The notes: generated by a model not told the origin, from the letters alone. A DNA stretch of 64,000 nucleotides from Excoecaria cochinchinensis (GCA_947683425.1 CANTUQ010000008.1:124001-188000); one strand, 5' to 3'; shown: positions 22,472 to 33,999, counted from the first letter of the stretch. A program made the numbers and translations.

Positions 22472-25400
22472 TTATCCCCTGAGGAGGAGAATGTAAAGCA
22501 TGGTAGCTATGAGAAAACCCATAACCCAGTTGAGCAAGATAATTTGCAGCAAAATTCGCCTATGATGGACATGTTTGAAGGAAATATTGGAGAAATTTTC
22601 GGAAAGACTACGAATACGATTAACCAGAGAAACGCATGAAGCACTGAGAGCAAAATTACCACAAATCATCTCAACAGCCAATTTATTGTCACTCTCCACC
22701 ATAACATTATTAAAGCCTTCTTCCCTTGCCCTGCTGAGCCCTTGATAAATCCCCCAAACTTTTGCTAAAAGGATAGGACAGATCCCCAAATTTGCCACAT
22801 AGCCTAAACACAAGTGCCCCAAGTGATTCCTCATAATTCCACCACAAGTAGTAGCACCCCCTCTAGAAATTAAATCATTCGTATTTAACTTGACAAAGTT
22901 CATGGGAGGATGCGACCAAGATACTAGAGAGGGTTTTGAGATTTTCTTACCAGCTGCATCAGTCGAAGTCAAAGCTCTCTGACAAGATTTCGCAAAAATA
23001 AGCATATCATTCACCAAAGAGAGGATGGGTCTTTGTTTGTTCTGAAAAATTGAGTCATTTTTATGCTTCCACAAGTACCAACAGCCTATAGCAAATAACT
23101 CAGGCCAAGCAATACCTTCATAGTGTGAGACCGAGTTATTCAAGTTGAGTTTCACCCAGCTTTTCAAATTTATCGACTCCATAAAGTGTTGAAACTGATT
23201 ATCATGAAGACAGAAGCTCCAGAATTGCTTCGCAACAAGGCAGTCACGCAGAACATGAAGGCTATTTTCCCCCACTATACCACAGACAGAGCAATCATCC
23301 CTGTTTGTGAAGTGCCTTCTCTTTCTCTCAGAGTTAGTCAGAATGCAATTATTAACCGCTAGCCAGAGAAACATTTTGATACGTTGCGACACTTTTAATC
23401 TCCAAATCTGATTCCAAAGAGGGTCTTCTTCCTCTAAATCAGTCTCCAACAAGCTAGAACAAGTTGATTTAATTGTAAAGTCACCAGATGAGGAAAGACC
23501 CCAGAAAACCAAATCCTCACCAGCGTAAGAGTGTGGGGGACAAGCTGCTGTAATTTTTAAAAGAATATGATGGGAAAAGAAATCCTCAAAATGACGTTAA
23601 CACCAACCTGCATTCTCATTAGCAAAATAGTCAATAGTTTTATCAATTAAGTCTTCTGGAATAGGCTTAGACGTCTGATGAAACAAAGGGAGATCAAGTC
23701 CAAGAACCCATCTGTCAAACCAGAACCTGATTTTCCTGCCATTGCCAATAGCCCACCTAACATGATTCATAATATTGCTCCAAATATTATAAATCCCCTT
23801 CCAGACTGGGGTGCTATTGCGATGGATAACTGGACAAGCACTATAACCATGAATGAATTTATATTTAAAAGCAAGAATACTAACCCACAGATGCTGCGAC
23901 TGGGTGAATAGATTCCAAGCAAGTTTTATCAAAAATGCTTCATTGAGAGTATGGGTATTTCGGAGAGAAAGACCTCCTCTTTCTTTTGGTTGAGTCATAG
24001 TGCTCCAGGGAACCAAGGCTAGGCTATGAGAGTCTACACTTCCCCCCCAAACAAACCAACGAGAAACTTTATCAAACTCCGCACATAGAGTTAAAGGGAT
24101 TCTAGAAGCTTGAATAACATAGGAAGGCATGTTAGATAACACAGCCTTAGTAAGAGTAACACATCCCGCCAGAGATATGCAAGAAGCATCCCAACTAATA
24201 ATTCTGCTTTTCATTCAATCAAGAATATAGGAGTAGTGCTTTTTGGAAATTCGAGAATGCAAGAGAGGCATACCAAGGTACTTCCCCAAGTCCGAAACCT
24301 CCTTGAAACCCAGTTTGTGATTCAGTTCTCGACGAAGGTGAGTGGTAACATTCTTGGAGTAAAAGACAGTGGTTTTGTCAATACTGACCTTTTGTCCAGA
24401 GCTCGCAAAAAATCTATTGAGAACCTCGCTGATGACAAGGGTTTGACGCACCTCAGCCTTACTAAAGAGGATCAAGTCATCCGCGAAGAACAGGTGGCTG
24501 ATTGGGGGTCCGCCTTTATTCAGCTGCATAGGATGCCAATTTCCATTTTGGACTGCTTCATTTATGCCATGGCTTAGCCTTTCCATATAGAGGACAAACA
24601 AATAAGGAGATAAGGGACACCCTTATCTGAGACCCCGAGAAGGAATAAAGGCTTTCAACATGTTTCCGTTCCATAAAAGCTGCGTGGAAGAGGTGGAAAC
24701 ACAATCCAAGATGACATCTATTAAAGTAGCAGGGATCCGAACATCCATCAGAGTGTCGTTGAGAAAGTCCCAGCTAACCCGATCATAAGCTTTTTCCAAA
24801 TCCACTTTGATGGTCATAAATCCCGTTTTACCTTTTTTTGACCGCATGGTGTGAATAACTTCCTGAGTGATAATAGTATTTTCCGTTATATGGTGCCCAG
24901 GAACAAAACTAATATGTGTTGGGCCAACTAAGAAAGGTATAAGGTTTTTAAGTCTATTGGCAATGGTTTTGGTCATAACCTTGTAGAGCACAGTGCATGA
25001 GGCAATAGGATGAAATTGAGACATATTCTTAGGAACGTCTACTTTCGGGATAAGATAGAGAAGGGTCTTGTTCATAGAACTATCCATCTTGCCACCTTTA
25101 ATAATCCTCACCACTTCCCTACAGACATCATTGCCCACTATATTCCACTGTGATTGATAGAACCCTACTTGAATACCATAAATTCCAAGAGCTTTCCAAG
25201 GTTTCATGTCAAACAAAGCTCTCTGAACTTCTTCATAAGAAACATCATCGGATAACATCGTCATCTTCTCACCAAGATAAGGAAAGTGGCCTCTGATATG
25301 GTAGGGCGGACGACTATAGCATTCTTCAAAATAAAGGTAGAAAAGTAGCTAACAGCCATAGCATAGAGACTCGAAGGATCATCAATCCAAACGCCCTCAG

Positions 25401-26481
25401 AATTCTAAAGGTAATCAATACGGTTTCGCTTCCTTCTCCGAGTAGTTCTTTGATGGAAAAAAGAAGTATTCTTATCCCCACTTTGAATCCACTCATTTCT
25501 AGACTTCTGGAGCCAAAAAAGTTCTTCCCGAAGGAGCACTTGCTCGAGCTTATACTTCAGCTCTAATTCAAGATTTTCAAGCTGATGAGATATTTTCGAG
25601 AAAGAAACTTCTGAATCCCCGCAATACGAGCCAAGAGCTCTTTTTTTTATGAAAGATATTACCGAAGGTCGTACAGTTCCAATACTAAAGCTTCTCAGTA
25701 AAAGCATTAACCGAAGTCATCAGGTTCCCATCAACTCTCCAATTATTCCGAACAAAGTCCTAAAAGTCTGTATGAGTTAACCAAGCTTGAAGAAATCGAA
25801 AGGGGCGATTGACATTAGCACTCTGAGTATTACACAACTTCAGCATAATAGGTATGTGATCAGAAGAAATTCTTGCTAAATGAAGGATGGACGCCTCAGG
25901 AAACTGAACACACCATGCTTTGTTACAGATACCCCGATCTAACCTTTTATGAAGATTACCTCTTTTCCAAGTGAAATCAGGACCCCTAAACCCAAATCAA
26001 TCAGCTTAGAAGCATTAAACCAGTCTAGAAAAGGCTTACAAACCCCTGATCTATTGGGTGAGCCACCCTGTCTCTCCTTCATGTATAAAAGAGAATTAGT
26101 GCAAAAATTAATTCGTTGAAGAATAGGCCAAAGCTTGCTGCGGAAGGAGGCCACGGGGTGAGCATAAATTGCAGTAAAATAAAACACAAGATTATCCTCA
26201 GTTTTAATACACAGATGAATAAACTACAAATTATTAATTAGAACCTCAACATTCTAATTCTCTCTCCATAAAATCTAGATACCACCACTGAAACCTGTGG
26301 CCTCCACTCTGTGGGATCAAGGGAAACCAATCTTAGCTATACATTTATCAGCAGTAGAGCCACTAATCCTTGGTTCAAGGAGAACTACCAAGTTCGACTT
26401 ATGGCTGTGAATAAAGCACTTCAGAGTTCATACGAATGAGGGACTTTTAGCTCCCTGATAATTCCAAGAAAATATAGACAT
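22472..26481 (-). pseudogene. LINE ORF2: endonuclease, reverse transcriptase, RNase H-like
   Basis: Start at the ATG complementary to 26479-26481 (MSIFSWNYQGA, the endonuclease WN-Q-GA block), then LVVLLEPRISG (catalytic Glu) and FYFTAIYAHP. The expected GDFN motif before ERQGGSPNRSG is not visible, suggesting a small deletion. The RT spans about 25264-24215 (DMKPWKALG; VDLEKAYDRVSWDFL; GCPLSPYLFVLYME; the catalytic HLFFADDLILFSKAE; LGKYLGMPLLHSRISK). 24214 to 22472 stays in one frame: a zf-RVT motif CSVCGIVGENSLHVLRDC, then an RNase H-like end KLNTNDLISRGGATTCGGI, where the usual first Asp-Gly is Asn-Asp. Stops at about 24622, 24212 and 23596 and a frameshift between 25405 and 25264 kill it. 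Confidence 0.92.
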
Positions 26482-26519
26482 AAAAGAAAGACAAAGAAAG
26501 AAGAAAATAACTCTAAGAC

Positions 26520-28095
26520 GGAGCTCATTCTCCTCTCAAATAGGGATCAAGCGGCCCCTCATCATCACTAAAAATCATCATTATCCTCTACATCCCCTGT
26601 TCGACCAGTTTCATCTGAATCCATTTTGTCAAGCTTCATAGATATATTACCTGCAGCAGGGAGTTGGGGCTCGGGGTCAGGAGGCCTGCTATCAAATTGC
26701 CCCAAGAGACGAGAAATGCTTGGTAAGATTTCCAAGCTGCCAGTAGCTGGCACACTAGAAGTGGCCGCTAACTCCATGATCGGTTTACCCACCACAGTAT
26801 GTTTCTCAGAATCAAGAGTCGACGGCATGACCACTAAGTTCTCCTCATGTTGAACTTTACTTTTAAAAGTGAAAAAAATCTCCCAGGCTAGTTTTGTTTT
26901 TATTCACCATGTTTTCCTTAGAGGAGTTATGACCACGTGAAAAACTTCTATTAGTGGACCCCCCTCTTCCACATGATGCAGCATTCTTGAACCCACGTGA
27001 CTTAAAACTACCTATGTTCTCTTTTGTTTGGCCTCCCAGTAAAACGTTATTTTGATTAGGCAAGTTCTCCTTTTCAGCAGTAATCTCTCCTACAATCTCG
27101 CTATCATCCCCATCCAGTGCTGCAAATCTGGAACCATTCCCTTTGAACCGGGGTTCTTCCCTGAACTTGCGACCAGGACTCTTTCTTTGTTTTTCCACCA
27201 CCATCCACTCACCAAACTGGCCAACATTTGTTGGTGCAGATTCCTCTGACATGCCTTCTTGGTAATTCCCATTAGTATTATCACTTTGCTTATGAGGACA
27301 GTAGGTATCAAAATGGCCAACCCTACCGCAGTGGAAGCAAATCTCAGGCAAATTTTCGTATTCCACCTTCTGCGTTTCCCCATCTATGTTAATCATAAAG
27401 ACCAAGGGTTTTCTAAGATCAATGGCCACAGCCACCCTAGGAAATCTACCTCGGTGAAACTGATTGGTATTATAATCTATTTTAGCAACTGGACCAATAG
27501 CCTCTGCAATGGCTGTCAAAACATTACGTGAGTAATACTGTAAAGGTAGTTCAGGTAGGCGAATCCAATTGTGATAGTGTTAACTGTTCCATTGGAAACT
27601 CTAAACCGAGAGTTCCATTTCTGCACTAGTAAGTAGGCTCCATTCATAACCCAAGGGCCTTCATAAAGTGCCTTTTTATAATCATTCTCATTAGCAAACT
27701 GCACTAAAAAGAATCCCCTGCCTATATCTAATATTTTAGCATTAGTCAGGTTCCATAGGGATTGGATTCTGGCACTCAAAGCCTTATAGCCGATCGTCCG
27801 TCCTAGGAGGCTTACAACAACCACTTTCCCTAGTGGTAGAAAGTTTAGAACGAAGGTTATCAGAGAAACTCACCAAAGGAATGGCTCCAGATTTGTCGAT
27901 ATTCACATCCCCTGCATCTAAATTGACTTCCATAGAGTCAAAAACGTCTTCCATTGAGGACTCCCTCACAGCTTCATTGATCAGACTGTCTCTATATCCC
28001 GAAGAGCTAGCGAATTCAGCCCTGTGTTTAAATTTTTTTGTCGCTCTATCAACTTCGGAGGGAAGACCAAGATGCTCGGTATCAGAGAGAGACAT
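26520..28095 (-). pseudogene. LINE ORF1 (DUF4283 and CCHC zinc knuckle)
   Basis: Starts at the ATG complementary to 28093-28095 (MSLSDTEHLGLPSEVDRA). The DUF4283-like block is LLGRTIGYKALSARIQSLW ... GRGFFLVQFANENDYKKAL ... GPWVMNGAYLLVQKW. It is followed by IGPVAKIDYNT, RVAVAIDLRKPL and a CCHC knuckle, CFHCGRVGHFDTYC. The tail is a Ser/Gly/Arg-rich stretch (FSRGHNSSKEN). In plant L1 elements ORF1 binds the element RNA. The reading changes frame near 27800 (frame 3 to 2), 27530 (back) and 26860, so it is not intact, but the frames are long and the decay looks mild. Confidence 0.88.
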
Positions 28096-28274
28096 TGCAT
28101 TTTTTTTTGGTAATTATACTTCTACTGATTTCGCGATGAGAGTTCAAATTTGTTACCTAAAACCGGCAGCTCTCATGCCGGTATTAATAAATTGTCATTT
28201 TATCATACTCTGTGATTCGTATATTTCATTTTAAAGCTATTAATAAAACAACAACTTTTGTTTTTTACTTACAT

Positions 28275-28476
28275 AATTAAAGAGCTTCGATTCTACATTT
28301 TGAATTAGTAAGACTTGCTAACTTAATTAGAAAATTAGTACATAATTAACTTATAAACTAAAAAAGAAATGAGATGAGACTTTTCTCTAATTAGGATGTT
28401 AATGATGTCAAGAGTCAAAAATATAAAATAATTGTTAGATTTTATTTTTGTTATCTTTGCATATACTAGAATACTA
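28275..28476. repeat. Direct repeat flanking the DIR1-like gene, left copy
   Basis: Aligns with 29034-29240 in direct orientation at roughly 80% by eye (shared blocks ATTCTACATTTTGA, TTAATTAGAAAA, AATTAACTTATAAA, AAGACTTTTCTC, AATTAGGAT). It lies upstream of the gene's TATA box. Confidence 0.85.
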
Positions 28477-28602
28477 GTTAATTGTTGTTAGTCAAAATAA
28501 ATTCTTTCTAGAACTCTTTAATCCATACTTTCACTCGCTTGTATCATTTATTTTAGTCCATTTAAATAGTCAAATGCAATGCAGTTTTACCCTATCATTT
28601 CC

Positions 28603-28610
28603 TATATAAG
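28603..28610 (+). promoter_or_regulatory. TATA box of the DIR1-like gene
   Basis: TATATAAG, 93 bp before the ATG. This is a plausible core promoter giving a short leader of about 60 bases. The leader is A-rich (AAACCAAAATAAAAATAAAA), as in many plant 5' UTRs. Confidence 0.6.
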
Positions 28611-28695
28611 CACCCAAAACATAATAGAGAAAACAAATCCAAAACCCAAATACAAAGTAAAAACCAAAATAAAAATAAAAAAGGAGCTTGGGCAA

Positions 28696-28992
28696 ATGGA
28701 AGGACTTAAAAAGATTTTGTTTATGCTATTTGTAATTGGAGCTAGTAATTTCATAAATGCATTTACTATGTGTAACATGCAAATTAGTGGCCTTGTGTCG
28801 TGCAAGCCAGCTGTAACTAATCCCAATCCAGCTACCCCGACAAGCGACTGTTGCTCAGTGCTCTCTCAAGCTGATATGCATTGCGTTTATCAATATGTCA
28901 ACTCTCATTTGCTTCCTTCTTTCAGAATCGATCCTTCCCTTGCCTCAAAGCTCCCAAGCAAATGCCAATTTTCTCATTTCCCTACTTGCTAA
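28696..28992 (+). CDS. DIR1-like non-specific lipid-transfer protein, one Cys lost
   Basis: 98-residue protein. I chose ATG 28696 because a signal peptide follows directly (MEGLKKILFMLFVIGASN, hydrophobic core residues 6-17); the in-frame upstream ATG at 28579 lies before the TATA box. The mature part fits the plant LTP eight-cysteine scaffold of the DIR1 type: MCNMQISGLVSCKPAV, the proline-rich spacer NPNPATPTSD, CCSVLSQADMHC, and the end LPSKCQFSHFPTC. The CXC pair is CVY instead (Cys to Tyr, TGT to TAT type), so only 7 of 8 cysteines remain and one disulfide cannot form. Family role: apoplastic lipid binding; DIR1 acts in systemic acquired resistance. The gene has no intron. It is expressed at best as a diverged or failing paralogue; it may be a young pseudogene. 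Confidence 0.85.
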   Translation: MEGLKKILFMLFVIGASNFINAFTMCNMQISGLVSCKPAVTNPNPATPTSDCCSVLSQADMHCVYQYVNSHLLPSFRIDPSLASKLPSKCQFSHFPTC

Positions 28993-29033
28993 GAGCCATA
29001 TCACATCTATTCTTTTGTTGCTTTACTGCTACT

Positions 29034-29240
29034 AATACAAAGTTCCAATTCTACATTTTGATTTGGTAAGACTTGCCAATTTAATTAGAAAACGGGTACA
29101 CAATTAACTTATAAAGTAAAAGAGAAATGGGATAAGACTTTTCTCCAATTAGGATAATGCCAACAATGACAAATATGAAGTAATTATTATCTATTTTTTC
29201 ATATTTCATTTTAGTTATCTTGGCATATACCAAAAAAAAA
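29034..29240. repeat. Direct repeat flanking the DIR1-like gene, right copy
   Basis: Begins about 42 bp after the stop codon and matches 28275-28476. The period between copies is about 760 bp, the size of one gene unit. No second LTP copy follows it. Confidence 0.85.
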
Positions 29241-29696
29241 GCATATTGAGTAAGGATCGACTTGAATGCATCCGGAATTATCTATTTTCTTTTATATATA
29301 TCTTATATTATTATTGTTGTTGTTGATATTTATATATATTTTAAATTATATATAATTTAAATTTTAAAATTTAACTATATAGTTTATAATTTAAATATAT
29401 AATTTATAATATATTAATAGATAATCTAAATATATATCTATGTATATAGGGATATGCAAAATTAAACCGAAATCAAATTTAGACTAAACCGTAGATAATT
29501 CGGTCTATTAGTTTGATAGTTTAGTTTTTAATTCGTCTAGCTTGATCCTAATTATAAAGTTTAGTTTATTCAATTCGAGCCATTTTTAAGAAGCCTAAAA
29601 TTGAAAGAACGGAAATGATTGAGAACATTGAGGAAAAGACAAAATAAGGAATTGAAGGTAGGACTAGGAATTTGAGATGAAGATTGAGAAGGAGTT
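29241..29696. other. AT-rich intergenic stretch
   Basis: 29330-29440 is made of TTTAAAATTTAAATTATA-like sequence; 29455-29590 has AAACCGAA/TTCGGTCT-like motifs seen in plant interspersed repeats. No gene seen. It ends at a CACTA terminus. Confidence 0.7.
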
Positions 29697-30115
29697 CACT
29701 ACAAGAAAATGCAAAAATAGCGTTGAAAAAATAGCTATGGAAAACATTTTGTTGTTATTTAGTGACGAAAAATAAATTTTATCTCTAAATAGCGATGAAA
29801 ATTAAAATCCATCGCTAAAAAATGAGACAAATATTTTCTCCATTTTTAGCAACGAAAATGATAAACCGTCGCTAAATATCAAAAATTAGAGGCAGAAATA
29901 AATATCCGTCGCTAAAAATTAGCGACAAAAATTTTAACTTTCGTCACTAAAAAACTTATTAATATTTTTATTATTATTTAGCGACGAAAGTTCATTTTCG
30001 TTGCTAAATTTAGTGACTATATATCTGTTCTGTTGTTAATTAGTGACGGAATATCTGTTCCATTGCTAAAGAAAATAAAAATATTAAATATTTTATAATT
30101 TCTCTTTTAACGATG
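29697..30115 (+). mobile_element. Left terminus of a CACTA element with subterminal repeats
   Basis: Begins CACTACAAGAAAATGCAAAA at 29697. It is followed by many copies of TAGCGACGAAA and its inverse TCGCTAAA over about 400 bp. The terminus pairs with the one ending at 61303, whose reverse complement is CATTACAAGAAAATGCATTT. The bases before it are GTT; after 61303 they are GTA. Whether both ends belong to one element is discussed under findings. Confidence 0.8.
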
Positions 30116-32111
30116 GATATGAATTTCTGGAACTAAAAAATGCATCTATATATAAGAGGGAGATCTGACTTTTTCTCTCCCCTCTCTCTCCTCTCCCTCC
30201 CTCCCTCCTTCCCTCTCTCTCTCTATCATGCAGGTCTATGCACAGATCTCCTCCTGTCATACCCCCCACCCAAATCGGAGGCCTCTGACCCTCGCTTCCT
30301 TCCCACCGCTGCTGTTGCCCCCATGCTACACTTCCTCTCGGAATCTCCCTCTCTTACTACTATCATCCAGTCTCTTGGTCACATGCACCACCCCGGCTTT
30401 GCCCCCTCCCTCTGTCGTGCGCTCCCAGTTGACCCACTCGCTGAGGTTTGCTCTGTCCCCGCTCAGATTTGCTCCGCCCGCCCGCTCAGATCTGGTCCGC
30501 CACTCACTCAGTTGCAGGTGAGATACCGAATTACGTGAAGTTTTATTTGTATATTTCCTTTGTTAGATTATTTATGAAACAAACCAGTATTCCAAATTGC
30601 TTATGGACTATATTTTGAGAAGAAATTTCCACTATTCATATGTATAGGAGATATTTTTTTCTACCTGTTAGCATACTATTGAAATCTGAGTATGGGTTTT
30701 GCTTGATTCTTCGCCTTAGGTTATTAATTGTAACTCATGGAGAAATTTTTGTGTCCTTGCACTGGTAAAATATTCCCATGCAGTTTGTAAATCTCATTTT
30801 TATTTTAGTTTTGTAGTAACCACGTTAAAAATAACATGACAACTAAGGGGTAGAAAATAAATGATATGAGAACTGCATATTAGGTGGGATTATTATAGCC
30901 ACAATTTGTTGAATTATTGTCTATGGATTGCCTAGAGGATATCCCATTAGGGAGAAACTACCAAATCTCAGGATGGTGAAGTTTTGTTAACTTAGATAAA
31001 TGTTGCCGCAAAAGCATTTTTATTTTGCCAATTTTGGGGTTGGTTTTTGACAAGCATTTTTAATTGCAGAGAGTTTGTAAATGTTTGCAGGCACTTGGGT
31101 TTGATGTCATCAGCTTTGTTTCTTTAAATATTGAGAATTTATGCAAGGTATGTTCCAACTCATCTTATTTCTCATTTAAATACAACTCGATCCATGCCAA
31201 ATAAATATGTGCTTTTGGTTACTTATGTGATGTGAATTAACAAAAAGATATGTTAACTATATGCTATTGTGGAACATCTTGCAAGAAAAAGAAGTTCCTA
31301 AGCAGTCTTCCTCCTCTGCTGCTATTGCTCCTTTTTCTCTGTCTTTTTACTTAACAAGTTGATGCAGAAACTGAGACCATATTGCTAGGGTATAACAAGG
31401 TATGAAATTGAGACCATGTTGGCAACAATTTTTGGTCTCTTGCATTCTTAGAGACATTATTTCTTTTTCAATATTAGAAATCTTTTCTAAAATTCTAGAT
31501 ACTTTTAATCAATTTTGCGATCTTAGTAATTTTAAGTTGTTACAAGTTAAACTATAAAAGAGGTTTAAGAATATAGTCTATTTGTGCATCCATGGATGAA
31601 GCTATGTTCTCTCTATGTGTATTTCAATTCTACGTTTCTATATGTATTTCAATTTTAAGTGTTTGCAGAATAAGACTTCTTTTTTATCATCTAGTGTATT
31701 AGTAGCTGTTGAAAATACAAAATTGGAGCTTGCAAAGTCTTTATAGAATTTTATCCAAAAATACAAAAAGATAAAAAGAAAAAGATGTAATCTTATGGAG
31801 CATGATGTGAGCAATCCCACTTGTGGAAGATATGTGTTCTTCTTTTACATGTTTTGACCAAGTACTTAATAGTTTTCCTAACTTCCATCTTTATATTCCC
31901 ATCTCTTCCACTTATTTCCTCTAAGTGATTATTTTAATTATTGTATTTACATGTTTTATATCTCTACAAGTATGAATGACCATATTAGTGATCAACGCTT
32001 AACCTATAACTATTTCTTTGTGCAGAATCTACTAGGGCTAAAAGGGTTGATGAGTTTGAATGTCCTTGAACAAGAAGCAGCAATAAATTCTTTGACGATA
32101 TTGATGTCGAT
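30116..32111 (+). pseudogene. CACTA interior: promoter-like leader and exon-like pieces
   Basis: A TATATATAAGAGG box at about 30149 precedes a 70-bp CT-rich tract and a Pro/Leu/Ser-rich open frame (30140-30538) ending at a donor-like GTGAGATA. Exon-like pieces with AG/GT borders follow: about 31091-31147 (ALGFDVISFVSLNIENLCK, donor GTATGT), about 31368-31399 (ETETILLGYNK, donor GTATGA) and from about 32026 (ESTRAKRVDEFECP, then SSNKFFDDIDVDYT). The last joins across copia B to KRYLYRV at 50180. I do not recognise the source protein. It is either a CACTA gene or a captured host gene. Confidence 0.4.
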
Positions 32112-32116
32112 TACAC

Positions 32117-32631
32117 TATTAAAATGTCAACAATGTTGGCTCAATTTGTTTAGGGAGGCTATCCCACATCGAAAAATTAGAAACTTAGGATTGTTTTTTC
32201 AATTTATAAAAGGAAACCTCTTCTTGTTGTTTAAATCATCCCAAAATTGCCATTCTTTCCTAAAACAAAATTCTTTCTCTCTTTTATAAATATTTCACTT
32301 GTAATATTTTTTTGAAATAGTGAAATATAATTTGATAGTATTTGATGACATAGGCATAATTGGCCGAACCTCATTAAATTTTAGTGTTATTTATTTGTCT
32401 ATTTAATAGATATTATTAGGTATATTGCTAGTAAATTATTATGCTATTAAATTACTTAGAAAAATTATGTCTAAGGAGATTGTGTTTTAAGTGGGACCAT
32501 TTGTGATCACTTCAGTGTTTCTTGGGAATTTTACTTTATGTTTTTTTTCAGTATAATTATTTACACTTTATTCACCTACGTAATAGTGTTCGAGGTGAAT
32601 TTGGTGGAAATTAACCTGAGCTTCCACAACA
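32117..32631 (+). repeat. 5' LTR of copia B (515 bp)
   Basis: Aligns with 49692-50174; shared blocks include AGGCTATCCCACATCGAAAA, TTATAAAAGGAAACCTC and CTTTCTTGGGAATTTTAC-like sequence. TTATAAAAGG (about 32201) is the likely TATA box. Ends CACAACA. Confidence 0.93.
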
Positions 32632-32633
32632 AT

Positions 32634-32646
32634 TAGTATCAGAGCC
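32634..32646 (+). other. Primer binding site of copia B
   Basis: TAGTATCAGAGCC, the tRNA-iMet complement with one G to A change at the second position, two bases after the LTR. Confidence 0.85.
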
Positions 32647-32768
32647 TAAGTTCTTTCTTAGTATGCTCTGTGGTTGGAGCATAGTTTGATATTTCACATC
32701 AGAAAAGAATTTTCCATAGAATATTGGTATTCTACATCGATATCTATTGAATAGTAATTATACCAGAA

Positions 32769-33540
32769 ATGACAAATCCATCCACTGTTTCTTCCTCGTT
32801 CATTTTGGCAAGAAATGAGATGGCAAATGCAAGAGTTGCGGTGGAAATTTTTGATCGTATAGGTCATTTTGGCATGTGGAAAAGTGAGATTCTAGACGCT
32901 CTCTTTCAATTTAGCAAGGTCTAAACATTGTCCTTGAAGAAAAGAAACCAGATGTTGTTGATAAGAAAGAATAGAAGAGACTTTATCGTTTAGCATGTGG
33001 AATAATTCGATTATGCCTTTCTAGAAAGCAAAAGTATGCTTTCTCGAAAGAAAATTCTACAAGTAAATTAATGAAGGCACTAGAGGAAAAATTCTTTAAA
33101 AAAACAGTCAGAACAAGCTCCATGTGATGAAAAGACTTACTCATTTCAATCATATTTTGGGTACCACAATAAATGATCATATCACCAATTTTAATCAGTT
33201 AGTCATTGATTTAGTGAATATGGATGTGATATTTAAAGATAAAGATCTGGCTTTGATGTTGTTGGGATTCCTTCCTGAGGAGTTTGAGTTTCTTGAAATG
33301 ACTCTACTTTATGGGAAGACTGTTGTGTCTCCCAGTGAAGTTTGTGTTGCCTTGTATAGTTATGAATTAAAAAAATGATAAAAAAGATAGCACAAATGGA
33401 GCTATATAAGCTTTAGTAGTGAGAGGTCAGTCGTAGAGCCAGACTAAAGAAAATAAAGGGAGATCGAAGTCGATACCCAAATTGAGCAAAGATGAATGTG
33501 CCTTTTATCGGAAAAAGGGGAACTAGAAAAAAGATTGTCC
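32769..33540 (+). pseudogene. gag: copia B gag pseudogene
   Basis: Start ATG 32769 (MTNPSTVSSSFILARNEMAN, then VEIFDRIGHFGMWKSEILDA). A frame loss follows near 32915. Coding resumes in other frames (KYAFSKENST; the 33124-33378 frame with TTINDHITNFNQLVIDLVNM, LALMLLGFLPEEFEFLEMTL and SEVCVALYSYELKK). The zinc-knuckle region near 33490-33540 survives as CAFYRKKGN ... KKDCPK with a Cys lost (CAFYRK instead of Cys-X2-Cys). The UBN2-type gag fold is typical of this copia group. Dead. Confidence 0.88.
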
Positions 33541-33990
33541 TAAGGTGAACAACAAAGGCAAACCTGATAAGGGAAAGGCTATTACAGATTTAAATGTAGC
33601 TGAGTGTAATGATGAAGACTCTGGTTTTTCACTTGCTGTTACATCGTCAACTAGCTCTTCTAGTGTACGGCTGTTTGATTTAGGCTGCAATCATCATATG
33701 TGTCCCAATCGAGATTGGTTCTATGAATTTAGAGAACTACTCTCACCACACATGGGATTGGTTCCATTCGTTTGAAAAACCATGATAGATCAATTAGAAT
33801 CCTGAAGGATGTTCATTACGTACCCAATTTGTCAAAAAATCTCATTTTCGTGGGGGCTCTAGAAGAAAATGATTTCGAGGTGTGAGCAAAATATGGAGTA
33901 ATGAAGATTATCTCTAGTGCACTTGTGGTGTTGAAGGAAATTCGAAAGAATAACAGATTGTACCATTACTAAGGTACTACTATTATTGGT
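33541..33990 (+). pseudogene. pol: copia B protease region
   Basis: VRLFDLGCNHHMCPNRDWFYEF corresponds to the retropepsin site usually written LDSGCSHHM. The central Ser of the D-S/T-G triad is Leu here (DLG), so even the motif is inactive. The second half (SIRILKDVHYVPNLSKNLI-like) is present in another frame with stops at about 33775-33890. Confidence 0.85.
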
Positions 33991-33999
33991 ACAACAGCA

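Larger units (their letters stand above)
22354..28191 (-). mobile_element. L1-type LINE (non-LTR retrotransposon)
   Basis: Two ORF remnants in L1 order on -: ORF1 with a zinc knuckle, then ORF2 with endonuclease, RT, Cys-rich zf-RVT and an RNase H-like end. The 3' side (left) reads AAACAAAAAATAAATAAC on -, an A-rich tail, at about 22371-22388. A candidate 11-bp target duplication TTGTCATTTTA lies at 22343-22353 and 28192-28202, which sets the given ends. However, an A-run and 17 bp separate it from the tail on the left, so the boundaries are less certain than the identity. Confidence 0.85.

Noticed and set aside
23678..27531. Open frames on + over the LINE (23678, 24236, 26626, 27052, 27259, 27833)
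   Set aside because: They are antisense shadows of the LINE ORF1 and ORF2, which show clear family motifs on -.
28093..28190. SINE or tRNA-like sequence (GATGAGAGTTCAAATTTGTTACC)
   Set aside because: It resembles a T-arm only loosely, lacks an A box or cloverleaf, and fits the LINE 5' region.
28579..28695. Upstream in-frame start for the DIR1-like gene
   Set aside because: It lies before the TATA box and adds Lys/Asn-rich residues ahead of the signal peptide; ATG 28696 fits the family.
32134..32134. Copia B LTR start at TGTTGGCTC
   Set aside because: No target duplication results, and the 3' copy shows the PPT 17 bp further upstream; 32117 gives TACAC on both sides.
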